A stretch of DNA of 64,000 nt, taken from contig JABWDB010000015.1 of NCBI GenBank assembly GCA_019614645.1, positions 6,209,501 to 6,273,500 on the forward strand. The letters are read 5' to 3'. Every line of letters begins with the position of its first letter. The stretch's first letter is position 1. A program made the position numbers and the translations under genes. Source of the DNA: Stratiolaelaps scimitus. Taxonomy: Eukaryota > Arthropoda > Arachnida > Mesostigmata > Laelapidae. Shown here one piece after another: positions 1-14,900 of this stretch. The notes under the pieces are model-generated. The model did no database searches and was not told the origin of the DNA. It saw only the letters and a program-made list of their open reading frames with translations.

Positions 1-677
1 GCAGCAACGCGCGTCCAGTCCATTCAGTGTCCCTTGTGTCGGGGGCCGTGCGTTGTCCGTGTGTTCGTCGTCCGGCTCGCGCGAACTACTACCGCCCGAA
101 GTACCGACAGGCCCGTGCCTGAAACGCCCGAAGCAGGGCCGGAAAACGCCAGCGGCAGAGACCTGAACGTCTTCGTCTGCGGCGTACGGTAAGGCCGAGC
201 GCCTCAGGCCGACGACGACGACGGCGACGCGACCCGACAGCAGCCCGATAGCAGGCCGCCTCTCCGGGCAGTGGCGGCTCGACGCGGAGCAACAGCAAGC
301 TCGAAGCGGCATCGAAGCTAGAAGCTAGCAGCAAGGTCAGCACGCAGCTCGCCATCGCCCGAACGGCGGCCCGCTACCGTTGTCGCGTCGAATCGGGTTA
401 GCGCCAACGTCAGACGACGACAACAGCAACAACAACAACGACGACGACGACCACGACCACGACGCCGAGCCGTAGGCGAACCGAGGGTGACATACAAGGG
501 AAGTGCGGCAGGGAACAATCGCCAGCCGAGACCTGCACCGTCACAGGGCAGCCAGAAGCTCCCTCTGGTTGGTAGCCCAGCGCCCAGTGTTGGGAGTGAT
601 GCTGCCGCTATCTCTGACGCGAGGATAGGGCCTTCCGCCGAATTGACGTTGTCTCTAACGACCTCCACAGCCACCAG

Positions 678-706
678 TACAACAACAACAACAACAACAA
701 CAACAA
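678..706 (+). repeat. (ACA)n microsatellite
   Basis: Uninterrupted trinucleotide repeat in the presumed leader. Confidence 0.95.
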
Positions 707-2353
707 TACTAATTAATACTACCGCAATCAACTACCAGTACTACTCGATCGCACAGCATCACGACACGACATCAGCAGCAACAGCAGCGTTCATCACGAC
801 AGCAGTATTGTAGGATAACAACAACAATAACAACAAACAACAATCACAGCAGAAGCAGCAGCAGCCACAACAACAACAAGCACAGCAACAATCGTGTGTG
901 ACTACGAGAGTTATCTGTTTTCGCAACCACGAGAAGGACGTCTACGGGAGAGATTGATTCAGGGTTTGGCCGAGAGCGAGCGTCGAGTGGTCCTCGAAGC
1001 AGTGGTGTTGTCATACCGAGCCGTGTACGTGCTGGTGTCCTCTGCAGCTGCTCCGCGATCTCATCATCTCGTCCTGTGTAGCCGGTGTGTGTGTGTGTGT
1101 TCAAGTCAGCGTGCCTCTGCGTGTACGAGTTGGTTGGAGCCCACCAGTTTTACGTTTTGAGTGTCACGAATGTCATAGCAGTGTACACACGGCTGTGTGA
1201 TCGTGTCCATCTGTGTTCGCCGCTCCGCTCGTGCTGTTGCTGAAAATCGATGAAGATCGGTTGTTATCGCCGACGACTGGGTGCCGATCGGGTCGGACCA
1301 ACCGATTTCAATCGGAGATGATTCAGTGACCGCAAACGGACAAGCGAGAAGGGAACGCGGACCCAACCGCGGATCCGCCGGACTACGACGACGACAACAA
1401 CCACCTCCACAGCCACTACTTCTATTACCACCACAACCACCACCACCACCACTACCACCATCACCACCAGCGCATCCTGAGCTTCCTTTGGTCTGTATCG
1501 TGCGGTGCTCCGACGTCAGCTGTCATCTGCAGCCAGCCATCTTCCGAGACGTTCGCCTTCGTCTCATTCGCGTGCTTGCTTGCCTGCCTACAAAAGCTGT
1601 CACGACGGTTAGTGAGAGAACATCAGGTCTACGAGAGAGGATTGGCAATAGCGAACGCAGACCACGAGCCGTCCAGCCGTGGTCCACAAAAACGACGACA
1701 ACAACAACACCTCACAACGCCGCCGCCGCTGCCGCCGCTGGATGAGAACGCGGACGAGCAGTGACGGACAACGAGAGATTCGAGCAAAGCGCCAAGAGGC
1801 TCGAGCAGGCGGCGACTCGGCCACGATTCGGCACGGCGCCACAGTACAATGCGGCCGACGGCCGGAATCAGCGGTCAAGCCACCCAGCAGCGTCAATGAG
1901 TATAGTAGAATATCGTAGTTGACACAACCGGTGAATGTGATGCTGCAATGTCTGTGCACATATATGTCACACACATCATTCTAGCTGCGTGCTACTAGGA
2001 CGAATGGATCAGTGAGTTCGAGGCGTATCGAGGGCTGGTGGTAGAGTTCCCACCAGTAGGCCTGGCTTCGTTTTTTGCACCCTACGTTGGCCCGTCTCTC
2101 TGTCGAGCTCTCTATCTCTCTCTCTCTCTCTCTCGATCTTCTCTCTCTGTTTGTCTGTCTGTCTCTCTCCTCCACTGTCACGCTCTGTCTTCGCTCTCTC
2201 GCTAGGTTTGTTTGTTTGTCTTCCACTCGTTGTCGCCCCCCTGACCCCCCACCGGAATAGCCTATCCTAGTTAATTCGTTGAACTGAAACGAGGGTTAGT
2301 TGCGATTACGGCTACAGCTTAGCTGAAACTAGCTCAATTTCTAGTTCGCGATA

Positions 2354-2386
2354 GTAGCAGCAGCAGCAGCAGCCGCAGCAGCAGCA
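2354..2386 (+). repeat. (GCA)n microsatellite
   Basis: Eleven or so CAG-type units with one CCG interruption in the presumed leader. Confidence 0.9.
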
Positions 2387-2947
2387 AAAGCAGATCAGCA
2401 ACAACTGCCGCTACAACCTCATCATCATCATTATTATTATCATAAGCGTCACGAGCTCTCGTGTCGGCAAAGCAGCTGACAGCTGCATCGGCCGGCGTCC
2501 TGCGCCCACCATTTCGTTGATGGCAAGACGCTCTCTTGCTGTCGGCCGACGAATCGCCCATCGCAACACTGATCCGCCCCTCACCGACTCGAATCGGTGG
2601 CGGCGGCCACAACGCCCAGCAGGGTTGATTGCGTAACAGCCAGCTGCTCTCGCAGACTCGTTCCGCGTAACGGCTAACTGCTGACCGCTGACGTCCGGCC
2701 CGGAGGCACCGTCACGACAATGCAGATGTAACAGGACGCCAGCAGCGACGTCCAACAAGACACGATAAAGGACAGAGGAAAAACTAGGCCACATCGACAG
2801 ATCAGGACCACAGGAGAGGAAGGCACAAGCGAATCAAAACGAATCGAACGAAAACAAGAAAAATCCGCGGATAATTCAGCTTCCCCTGCGACGACTCGTC
2901 GTCGTCGACAGCTTGCGTGTGTCATTGCAGCTGCTGCTTCTGCCAAA

Positions 2948-2974
2948 ATGTGTGATCCCTACCCGAAGCTGCTG
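2948..2974 (+). CDS. Adar: ADAR coding exon 1 (start codon, nine codons)
   Basis: The ATG sits in a favourable CCAAAATG context and encodes MCDPYPKLL. It ends in phase 0 at a consensus donor (CTG followed by GTAAGC). Exon 2 also begins in phase 0, so the two can be joined without breaking the frame. There is no domain here to confirm it. Alternatives are an in-frame ATG at 22893, which is continuous with exon 2 if the 22988 acceptor is not used, or an unseen small exon within the 20 kb intron. Confidence 0.55.
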
Positions 2975-5900
2975 GTAAGCAACACCCATCTACAGAACGA
3001 TACGTACAGATAAACAGACAAGGGAACGACATAAAGCTTAACCTGGTCGGATACCCAATCGAATGGGTTGGGGCCATGGGACGGACGTCGAGTCCGCCTC
3101 GCCTGGCCATATATAGCCTATGTGTTCGGATTTGCCTACGAAGCGGGAGGCCGTGAAATATTATTCCCCAAATATATATATATATGTATATATATGTATG
3201 TATATATATATATGGGGAGAAATGCGAAGCAGATATACAATATGGGAAATATGTACAATGCTTGGAACGGGGACGGGTCGTGGGGGATATTGGGTAGGGG
3301 ATGTTGCATGGCGAACCTCGTTGGCATTTCGGGGCCAGTACACGATTGTGTGGAGGATAGTCGGAGTTCAGCTGGTCGCGAGACTTCGCGCAGTGAGCGA
3401 GCGGCACCGTAGCGTCCCGTACTCCCCATCCCTGGGGAGAAACAAAAGACATCTATATCCACTCGTGATGTTGGTGGGGCCATACGTCCCTGGTGGTGTT
3501 TGTTTGTTCATCTGTCTCCGCGTCAATGCGAATATAGTGTTGCCAGGCAGTGGTCATCGTCGACTAATCACGGATATGTGAGCGTGTGATTGTGGTGAAG
3601 TGTTTTCGAAGCTGTGCGAATTCGGTCGCGAATTCGACGCTGAAATCAGCTGAAATCAATGGGGGTATATGAAGGATATCGATGCAGTTACTCAATGAAC
3701 GGCGTACGGGACCGCGCGGACGTTTGATGGACGATAATAATAGTAATAATAGTGACTAATAATAATAATATGATACGACAGGAATGACACCTCACATCTA
3801 CCCTGCGCGCTTACGCAGTACGTTGCCAGCCGCCGTGTTCCACAAAAAAAATCGTGTATTGGGGGGGGGCACGGGACGAATCTGGACCTGTGAAATGGTC
3901 GGGCAGGTGTTTAGCTGGCCGAAGTAACGCGTCATAGACAAATGTGACCCTACAATCGTTCGCTTGTTTACCCCGCAGGATAGCTAATGCTGATGAATGC
4001 ATCATACACATCGTACACCAGTGCCTGGCTATACCGAAAGGCTACACTGGATTGCCTGAGCAGTCACTCCTTGATTCGACTGTTTGGCGATTCTTCACGA
4101 TCGTTGTCGTCACAGACATCTCTCGCTCACATCTTCTCTTGCACAGACCTCCTTCGTATGAATATCACACTGGGTCTTTAACGCTCCCGTGAACCAATCA
4201 ATGCGTTGGCCTGCTCCTCCTGCAGGCTCTGAGCGGTGGGCTTCGCTGATACGCCGTCGTCTATGCATGCTATCGCCACGTCTCCTCAATGCGCTGCCAC
4301 CCTGGTACACCGTTTCTCGTTGGCTGGCGCTGAGCTTTGCGCTTGGGAACCGGGAAAATCAGGGGGGTAACCTTCGGCAGGCGCCAAACACTTGCTGGTA
4401 CAAGGCGTATCATGGGTGAATCGCGAAGCACGAACCGCCGTCTAGGTCGATCTGATCCATATTCGGAATTGTTCAAAAAGTCTCCCCGCCATACGTTACC
4501 CTTCGAGTGACTTGTGCCTTGTTTCTTGGGTGTCAGCAGATTTTCACGGTTTTTCTGTTAGTTTGCTGTCATCGTCGAGACCCCCCTGTTCGCTATGACT
4601 GCGACTGTGAGCCGTTTCCGGATGATGGCGCCTTTGCCTGACCTTTGGGCTAAAAGCTCATTCACTTCACCGTATCTACACAATATCTTCATACAGATAT
4701 CTACTGAATTCTACGTCCGCTTCCTCCTAACAGCCCTCTCAAACAGCGAACAACTGATATGCGTCAAATCGTTGTGGTCACTATATTCGTTGGAAAGCAT
4801 TGTCAGAACGACTAGCGCTACTACCGCCGCCGCCGACGACTAAAACACGACGCGTATACGGGAATTATTTTCACTACTGATAGCCGAGTATATATATATC
4901 CCGTCATTATTTACTGTTTTTCTTTGATTATTCTGCGTTATTTCGCATATGGCGCTCGTATAGTACTTGCATACATATGGTCACACATATTATATGTACA
5001 TAGACCGTAGCGGCGTTTGCACGGTCCTGCGGTCAGCGTCCTTGTAGTTCGGGGGGGGCGGGGGGGCTTATGGCCAGCCACAGCACAACGGCAAACCCTT
5101 TCCAAGGTTTACAGAACGATACAAACTTCTCCTGGCGCTTAAAGTTCAACCTCGCAAAACCCAAGCGCCCTTCGCTGACAAGCCCAGAGTCACTTAGTCT
5201 GCCGGTCTGCCTGCCGACGACTCTTATCCCTTCGAGTTCCTCTTAGCGCAACGCCGCCGCCGCCGCCGCTCTACCTTAGCGTGTTGTTCATATGCGAGGC
5301 CGGCGACCGATGCTGACACTGGCAGCAGCCTCGGCCACAACAACCTCGAACATCAGCGGCCTCGACTCCAGCCCCAACCACAAGGCTCGCTGCTGCTCTC
5401 GTTTGTCTCCGTTATTCAGCTCAAAGAGTCAGTCAGTGAGACAGAGGGTTTGGCTCTGCGGCGGCAGGAACTCAGTTTCTCGTTGTTGTTGTTGCTGTTG
5501 CTGTCGTTGCTGTTGTCGTCATCAGCAAGAGGCGCTCACGGAGCGACTTAACCGTGGTGCGCCGCTGGCGGCCGCGCAGGACTGGACTGCTGCGCATTGC
5601 TATCAGTCAGCTGGCATTTTCTTTCTGTTTCTCTCGATTCCTCTCTGAGTTTCTCCGGCACTAGCCAACCCCCCCCCCCCCCCCGGTCCGCCCGTAGCGA
5701 CCGGGGGTGCGTCGCACTCTGGCTGTGCAACTTCGTGATCTGTGTAGGGAGGGCTTTGGGAGCTGCTGCTGCTGTTACTGCCGCCGCCGCCGCCGCCGCC
5801 GCCACTGCCGCTCCGGATGGCGGTCGAGCAGCGCTCCAGCTCCTGCTACTGTCATTTCTGTTGGCTAGCGGCCCAAGCGAGCAGCCGCCAGCTCGTCCAA

Positions 5901-7079
5901 GCGAGCAGCAGCCAGCCCGCCGACCCAACGCCGGGCCGGACCGCCCGCTCAACGCGATAACTCCCCTCGTTTTGGCCGTCCGCCGGCTGCGCTCCAGCCG
6001 CCGGCAGCCATGGGCAGCTGTGAGTTGAGCTGCTGCCTGATCGCCGGTCCGGGTGTCCGTCCTCTTGCTCTGCTCGCGCACAATCGTTACCGGCTGCCTG
6101 CGAGCCGCTGCGCGCTCCGGCTGCCTTCGGGATGGCGTGGAGTGTTGCGGAGTGTGGATATGGTGCTCTGTTGATGTGCTCTCTCCGCCGCTGCCGCCGT
6201 CGCCGCCGCCGCTGTTGTTGTTGTTGTTGTTGAGATGACGGCGGCTGCTGCTGCTGCTGCTGCTATACTGTCCTGTTCATGCTTGCCTGCTTGCTGGTTG
6301 GTGTTGCTGATGCGATGATGCGCTCACATGAGGCACAACGGAGCACCATTTGAGCCATGGAGTGGTGAGTGCGAGCTGAGGCTATTTCTCCGGCATGAGC
6401 GCCAGCGAGCTCTTCTCCGCTCACTGGTGATGCAGCTCGTTCAAATCGACGAATCAGCCGACGACCGAGCGAGCGAGCGACCGAGCGCTCATGTGAGCCA
6501 GCTTCCATGTGGGGGGTGGGGGGTGGTTGGTGGGGTGCGCTATAGCAGCGAAGTGAGTGAATCGAAAGGACGATGCTAGAGCCCCTGTTGTACCCCGCTG
6601 CCTAACGCTGTATGGGTACCGAAACAGACGGCCAGCCACGCGGATGAGAGGCATGACGATGGGCGTCTGAGCGTAGGCTTACAACGCCGCTGTGGGACGA
6701 CGACCCTGAGGTTGAGCATGGGTTGGGAGGGCTGCGACAGCGCGCAGGTCGTGGACTGAGCAGAGCAGAGCGAAGCGGCTTCAAGGAGAAGAAGTACAAT
6801 AGAAGGAATGGTGTCGATCATATATATATATATATATATATGGTGGAGAGAGTCGAGGTGATCCGGGGAACGATTGGCAAACTTTGTCGTAACTTGAATC
6901 GGAGTAAGTTGTGTCGGAACTCAACGAGAAACTGCCGAAAGCCTGAAGGCGAGAAGCTCATTTTTCGAGCTCTCATAGTTCAACGTGGCTATGAACGTGG
7001 TTTTCGTTTATGTGCGACTAACGAAATAGGGTACACCGCCGCGGCTGCACAAAACAAAATCTAACTGTATTCGTATACT

Positions 7080-7128
<49 letters not shown>

Positions 7129-10100
7129 TATGTGGTAGCTCAAACGCGACTGGTTTAGATGCTAGCCACCAGTCAATCATCTTCACCCGGCCGTAACACG
7201 GATCACGAACTGTGCAGGCAACCACGATGTATCAAAAGCCAACTGACTTGCTCGAAGTCAGGCTACAACAGTTGGTCACTGGCTTGGACTTGGGGCCGTA
7301 TGAAACTCTCCCACCGGCTAGCTACCTACTACAGTATAATCTATATGACTAGCATGGTTCAGTCGAGTGCGTTTGTCGACATCGATTGTCGGATTGCCCT
7401 CAACACGAGTGCTATACGCTATAACGATATTTTCCACACAAACAGCCATTGTCGCACAAGCCATTCACCGTGGACATAATCCAGGGTCCCCCGCCACAAC
7501 AATCCTTTTCCATTGTTTATAAGGCCACTGACTCCGCTACAATTTTTCCATGTGCGACAGCCACCGCCGGCCGCCGTTGCAGCGAGGAACAGCAGCCCTT
7601 AAAAGTCGCAGGCGCAGCGAAGTCCGCCAATCCGGAGACACGAAAGGGGATGTTACCGGGGGCGCTCTCGATTCAGTGACTCTGTAGTGTCCCCTGTCTC
7701 CCTCCCACCGGCGGACGCAGCCGCCGGCGCCGCTGACACGAGCGACCCTGCCACCGAGTCGCCTCTTCTCGAAATGCAAATGATGATAGTGAGAGACATG
7801 CTTTGAACGAACGCGACACTTCATTTAATGGTAAACTGGCTCTGTGTTGCCTTGGCCTCTTGCCCCCTCCCCCTCAACCTCGTTAGGATTCCAGCGGGAT
7901 TGGGCGCGTATCGGTGCCTCTAGCGCTTCTGCACCGAGCCACCTTCAAAGCGGCGGTGGTCGTGGCCTCGTATGGCCACTCGAGAGACGGCCATGTCCTG
8001 ACCACCCCCTCGTGCTCCAAGCGGGCGCGTGCCCCTTGCCCCGGAGGTTAGGTCGCGGGGGAGTGCCCCTTGTTGGAGAGCGCGGTGTGCACAAATCGCC
8101 GCTGCCATGGCCATCATCATCGTCCATGATCAATTCAGGGGGAGGAGCAGCATCAGTGTGACAACGAGTGAGGTTACCCTGCAATCCCGGGAGCCCTGTC
8201 CAGCCGGACGACGCGCAACGCCCTGAACCACCACGAGAGTCAGAGCTGAGCGCGAGGGCGGCTCAACCTGGCGTTGGCGCGGGGCTGGGGAGGGATTCAG
8301 TGATTCTCAGCAGGCTATAATGTCGAATCATCCCTCAGTTCTCATCTGAGCATATTGGGATTCCAATGGCAGGGGTATTGATGGGTGAAGTTAACACGCT
8401 CGTGTAACGAGAGCGGTGCCGGATCTCGTGGCCGCTATAGATCCACTTTAATGATATCGCTAAAGGAGTGTCACAGCGGCGGCGGCGACGTCGGCGGCGG
8501 TCAGCGAGATGTGCGATGGCCGCTGCAGGCACTCGGCAAACTTGGAGAGTCTCCTTGGGAGATGTTGCGTAAGCTTCCCGAGGCCGGGAGTTTCTCTAGC
8601 CATCTAGCTATCGCCAGGGGAGCGCCTTCGCGACTGGTTTGAACCTTCAGATTGACATTTTGGAAGAGCGACGCCGCGGAGGCGGACCACCTTCATTAAG
8701 GAAGCCGAGTGAAGGCTGACGTTGACTAGTTGATCTAATCGACGACTACTGCACGGGGCAGTGTCCACAATCCACTAGGGCAAGCAGGGGTCTCGATCTT
8801 TTTCGGGACCCCTTCGTCCAGAGAGGATTGTCGGCTTAAACTTTCTCAGTACGAAATATACCGCTAAGTAGATGGCTCTGATAGGCGATGGGAAAACGGT
8901 TGCTTACTTGCTCGGCCAGATCAATTGACCGAAGTGATTCTGCAAACGGATGTAATTCATTTCTAGCTTCGTGGTTGTGCGAGAGAGACACGTTTAGTCG
9001 AACCGCTTCAGCTCGAACCAACTTCGTCGAGAGGAGGCACCCCAGCTTTAATCGCCAGATTGTCGACCAGTCGAATAAATAGCGGTCTATCATAATTGCT
9101 AGAGAAAGTATGATATCTGCCGATTGATCCTCTTCTTTCAGAGTGACACACGGCCCGGCTAACGGTGGCCATATAATACCGTCAGTTGGGCCTTGTACGT
9201 CCGTTTCGTTCAGCCATTAGACTGAGGCCGTTAATGAAACCCTCGTTCAGACACTGTAAAATATTGGCGTGCCATTTTACCTGGCTGTGTCGTCTTTCTT
9301 AACAAGCAGCTTATCACAGGAAATCTATCGCGAAAATGCTCTTCGTTTATTACGAGTGGCAGGTGAACGATAGCAACATGGGCGAGGAGCAGTTGATCCA
9401 ATTGAATTTTCATGATGTACGCTATACATGTGATACACATTGCCCGCATGTTGAATGTGTTGGCGGGAGCCGGCTAACTCGTGTTACTGAGAAGCAGCGA
9501 ACCTGAACCCTTTTGCCCGAGATGACCCCAGGGAAAAGCCTCGTTATAGTCGAATATGTTCACTCATGACGAGATGGTTCCATACGCCGAAAGGGCTTGG
9601 TAGCGGTAACCTGTTCGGCGATGTGGGCTAACAGACTACCGCTAAATACTACCGTGCAACTAACGGCCAACTGACGATAGGAGGAGGGACGACTTTATTT
9701 GGCGTTGATGAACCAGAAAACCCGAAGATTCGAGAGTCGAACGTGGTTGTTCTTTGCAGTTTCGCCGGCTGACGGCACCCGAACAAGTCGGCAGAATCTG
9801 CCTGGTGACCAGAGACGGCGTGATTCGTCCCGCCTTAGCGTCACACGCAGACATCCGATGGCTAAATCGATCGTTGCTCATTGACGTACCCATCATGACG
9901 TGCCAACAGCAGATGTGCCAACGTTCACGTACTGCAGACGTAATCGTGCTATGTTATGCAAATATATGCAGCTATATGTGGATACAGCTCGCTCATAAAC
10001 GACACCATGGGCCCGTACACGCCTCTTGCTGTGGCCTTCACAGGCCAGAAGATTTAGAGACCAGACGCTCCACACCCAGATGCTCGGCCTTGTCGGGCCT

Positions 10101-11928
10101 CCAGTTGGTCGTCGCTCGTCGTCATGTGATTGCTGTTATTTTCAAGTTGGAGCGAACATTGTAGAAAACACTCATGCATCCCAAAATGAACAAAAAAAAA
10201 GCAACGACAACGAGAAGTTCAACATGAACAGGCCTGAGCTGAAAACCCCACCGCGGCGAGGTTTAGCACTGTCAGGGGACTCTTGCATTACTCGGAGCCG
10301 GAGGGTCGCAGGCTTGATTTATAATAGAAGTGAGTGCGCGATACCCGGGGTACACCAACAAGTTCGGGGGGCGCGAGGGGCAAGCGAAGTTGTCGAAAGC
10401 AAAAGGCTGCGAAGGAACAGAGAGCAGACACAATGTGCGAATCGGCGAGAGAAAAATACTACCCCTCAGCATCGCTTCTTTCAACCGCCGCCGCCGCCTT
10501 CCTCGTTCGCGGTGGCATATTGTTCTGCGAGGGCCTGTTAACTCGTGGGGCTGCTGTTTGTCAGCTTCCGACACTTCGTAATGTAACGCCGGCCGCCCCA
10601 CCGGGCGCCGATGGCAAGACACCCGCCCGCAAAGTCACTTTCCCCATACATTGTGCTGATTTCGGCGTTATGCTGTGCTAAACAGCAACCGGGAGCATGT
10701 CGACGATTCGAGGATGCGTTATTCAAGAGGGCAGATAATTCTGTGCGAGCAGGCCGACCCCCGCCCCCCCTTTCGTTGTTAGCCGTCTCGTAGTGATCTG
10801 AAATGAGATCCTGCGTTCTGCTGTATCTGCCTGTATCGCACAGGCGTTATATCTAATACAATATACAATAGTTGTTCTACAGACAAATCAGCAGGTCAAT
10901 GGGGTATCTGTCATCTTTAGATTGCCCGTTGCACAGACTGACCTTTCACGACCTTGTGAACTATAGCAGCTCGGAGTGGAGCAGACATCTTAACTGTTAC
11001 GATATGTCGAACAGTTCATCCGATCACGCACAGTCTCAAAGATAATAACATCACCATGAGCGACGAGCCCCGGGTGCTCGCCTATTCCAAAGGTTTCTCC
11101 GGACAGGCGACGATCGGAGCGTGACTGACTGTGCGCTAGCCGATACGCAAGGAGTACCTATGAAGCATGTACTGGTGGGGCAATGAGAAATTGGGGATCT
11201 TGGACGCCTTAACTTGCTCACTGTTCTCTCTCTCTCTTTTTCTTTCTCTAGCTATTTCTCTCTCTCATACTAGATTAGTCTGCTTCAAAGTCAATTTGAA
11301 GCGTTGTCTTGGTGGTCTTTATCCGTGGCCTTTATTTTCATATCCACGTGGTATATTTGCCCTTGACGAACCGCGCGAATCATAGCTGCGCCGTCGTGCG
11401 CTGGCTCCGAAGCGGTTAATTGCCACTTTGTCGCTGGTCTCGTGTATTCTCCCTTACTGTTGTTGCCACTGGTCCCGTGGATGCGGCTGCTGCTGTTACG
11501 GCGTCCGCTGAGATCGCTCAAACACCCATGCGTTCATACACACACACACGGCTCAGATTGAACGAAGATAACACAACCCAACCGCATCAGCGTTAGCTGA
11601 CCCACTGCCGTCGATATAAAGTGGATATGCCAGTTCGTCTGCGCGCGATAGTGCGCTACAATCACGTTCATGCGTTCTGTAAATGTATGGGAATCTGGCA
11701 CAACAACTCCCGGCCGGCCCCAACAACTCTGGGTTCAGTCCACTTCCACAGCTACTTCCACTGCTAGCTCTGTCTCGTCTATTTGCGTCTTGACGTGATC
11801 CGTCGACCGCGAAAGCCCGAGGCCCTTGCCCCTGCCGTGGCCTGTACGAACATGATGTGTTGGACAGGTCGTCACTGTGTTCGTCTCTCCTGTCGGTGAC
11901 TCGTCTCTCCTGTTTGCACATTGACATA

Positions 11929-11970
<42 letters not shown>

Positions 11971-14900
11971 CTCTGACCGTGTGCTTCGTCGAGAAGGTTC
12001 TTGTGGCCGACCACCCCGTGGCGACTGCCGCTTTCTTGGCGCCGACGGCAGCAATGGCCAGCGCGGCTAAAGCCAAGCGCGAAATATGACGGTGGTTTCA
12101 CCGCCGACTTTGTGTAACAGCAACAACAACAACGGCAAAGCGGTGGCGAAAACTCAGCCAACTTAATCCTTCCCCACCCCCCGGGTCCACCTCAGGGTGT
12201 GCTATCATTAGTATAGTGGCGTTTCGTTCTCATTTCGTTGTATTGTTTTCCCGCTGCTGTGTCGGTGTCATCACGGCGTGTCTTGGCGGCGGTCGGCGGC
12301 GGCGGCGGCTTCGGCTTCATGACGAACCCCGACGGCAGAGGGAGCGCTGTGCTGTTCTTCTGGCAGGGTTCTTCCGAGCCGCCCGAGCTGACCTGGGGTC
12401 CGGGTCCAATCCCTCATCTGCGACAATATGCCGCTTTCGTGCGCTGCTCGCAACATTCACGATTGCGTCGTCTACCGACGCGACCAGCGGCCGCGGCTGC
12501 AGCAGCAGCAGCAGCACCACCACCACCGCCGCGGCCGTCGCCGCCGTCACTATCACCACTGTTGCTGGATTGCCGTGTATGACATACGGGTACATATGAT
12601 ATTTGCCGGCCGAATGAGGTTCACCGTCGGCGGGACTGGCGTTGTTCGTCGGCGCGACTGCTCGCGGAGGATGAAAAGAGGTCGCGACAGACAAGCGACC
12701 CCGTCCCCCCCTTCGGCTTGAACACGAACAGCGGCTACCACTTGTACCACTGCTGGACACCGGCACACAGTTGTAGCAGCACACAAACAGACGGCATCAA
12801 CAACAAACAGCAACAGCAACAACCGGAGGTGGGTGGGGAGGGGGCGCAACAATAGCAGCGAGTATAATATTTTTGCCGGTAGCCTTGGTATGCTGGAGAC
12901 GACTGTAGTTAGAATGATAATTATGTAATTTTAATAAGAATAATAGTAATAATAATAATGATGATAGTATGAATGTAATTATTATATAATAGAGGCGAAA
13001 CGCGGCAAGGAACAATGATGGTGGCTTATCCATCATCTTATATCAGACACAAGTCGTGTATACGATGTCGCTTGAGTCAACACAACATCGTCTATCTCCC
13101 TGGCAGAGTTATTGTTTTAATACGACGCTGCCGGGGTGCCGCCAGTCCCAGCAGGGTCACAGCAAGATGCCGTGTATCTCGTCATGCGCGCCAGGCATTG
13201 TTCACTGCCTCGCTGATGGCTGCGGTCTCATTTTCGCTGGCTAGACGCTGGAAACCTCGCATAGAGGCATATATCAACGACTGGATGGACGACTGATCAG
13301 AACCTAGTGGACCTGCTCCCGGGGAGCGATGGCTGGCAGAGTGTTCCCCTGGGCGGCCGTACCTGTTCGTATCGCGGTCCCCGTGTCGGGTGCTGATGGA
13401 GGGGCTCGCCCGAGTTGGTTTGCCTCGATATCCGTTGCTTGCGTGTGAATGGTGGTATCATCAGCATCGACACAGCCGTCGGCGGAATCCGGCATTGGAA
13501 GGATCGAGATCGTCGTCCGGCGACACCGTCATCCGTGCACGCATCACATGTACACATGGGTGCCGCAATGGTACTGGGCCTGTTAAGGGCTTGAGCCTGA
13601 GATTCAGCAGGCTGAAAGACGATGGTGTACGTTGGAGTTGATGCCCGATAGAGGTTCCTTTTTTTTTTCGGTCCGGTAATCGGCGCGCGATGGGCGGAGC
13701 AAACATTACAAATATAAACTATGGAACTTTACGCGTTTTTCTTCAACGCGTCATCACCACCAGCGGTGATAGGTCCGGGCAGTGGCGCCTACACTGATTC
13801 TCACAGGTGCTGAATGCCGCCAAGCAATTAGTGTGGCGGAGGTGATTTGCTATGATTAGGCGGCTACTAAGATGCGAGTTCGCGCCCCTCTAATCTCTGT
13901 GTTCAAGTCGTGTTCACTTTTCTCAACGATTCACCTAATTATCCCTGCTCGTCTCTCACTCTGGTCAGTCTATTAACACGTGCTACAATATACGCTGCGT
14001 TCCGCCGTAACTCTGAAACGCCTACAAGCAGGCGCGTACATACCACACACGTATCTATGCTGAATATCACCACCTCACTGTTTCCATATTTATGGGTATA
14101 TATATATATATATATATAGCATATAGTAGACAGATAGACCTTTTCGGGCTGACTTTCAGCAAACATTGAACGTCAATTTAACGCGTACAGTAAGTACAGC
14201 TGGATGCACGCTATAATGAGCAAGGCCACCGCTGCACAGCGTACCCTACCGAAACCGAGAAAAATGCCTTGAGTATGTCCACGTTTGATTTCAACCGAGA
14301 CGTGGTAGCCTTCCAGGCCATCCCCCATACCTGAGATCTTCAACCGCAGGCTGCCGCACAGGCCACCGATGGATCGTTCTTGTCGTAGCCGCCGCCTACA
14401 TCGCTTGATCCCTCTACCCGTCTCCCGCGGTGCCTACAGCCTACCTCTGCTATTGTATTATATTCTATAATGGCACATTGCAGTGTTGGGGCGATCGGTA
14501 TGTCTGGACAGCCCTTCCTGTACCAGAAGGAGCCGTACACGCTAGCGAGCGTAGCAGCTGCAATAGCGAGATCCGTCTCCGTATGACGGCCTCTCGGAAG
14601 CTGGGGGTAACGGGCGGTACAATGAGGACGACGGCAACGCGACAAGGCCGTCCCTAGCGCGAGTTCTTTCAGCAGCAGTATCGCAATACGAGGCGACTTC
14701 GTGGATGCCTCGTGTACGCCTATATATCGTCGCGGGTATGCCTATATAGAACTAGGCCATCCAGTGAGCGGGTCCTGCTTGCCATCATAGAAGCAGGTTA
14801 GAAGGCTGGCTGACGGCGGACAAACCGCTGACGGTCCGTCGGTGGATCCCAGAAACCGTGCAAGTCCTGCCGAGCCACATGATCCTGCTGCGGTGCCTGA

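Larger units (their letters stand above)
1..2947 (+). other. Probable 5' leader (UTR) of the ADAR gene
   Basis: This stretch directly precedes the proposed ADAR start codon and shows no recognisable protein. It is full of plus-strand CAA, CAG and CCA repeats (for example around 420-450, 678-706, 820-890 and 2354-2386), plus a CT-rich run near 2100-2180. The short open frames seen here are low-complexity translations of these repeats. A TCAGT initiator-like motif lies at 24-28, so transcription could begin close to the window edge, but this motif is weak evidence alone. Several ATGs precede position 2948, so upstream open reading frames could damp translation. Whether the leader is one exon or is itself spliced cannot be told from sequence. 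Confidence 0.45.

Noticed and set aside
487..1745. Open frames in the leader (for example 487-813 and 1281-1745)
   Set aside because: They translate CAA/CCA repeats and overlap frames on the other strand; no domain is seen and the first begins at a GTG.
5292..6081. Long overlapping open frames on both strands in a GC-rich part of intron 1
   Set aside because: The products are low-complexity Ala/Ser/Arg strings arising from CpG-rich sequence; both strands are equally open.
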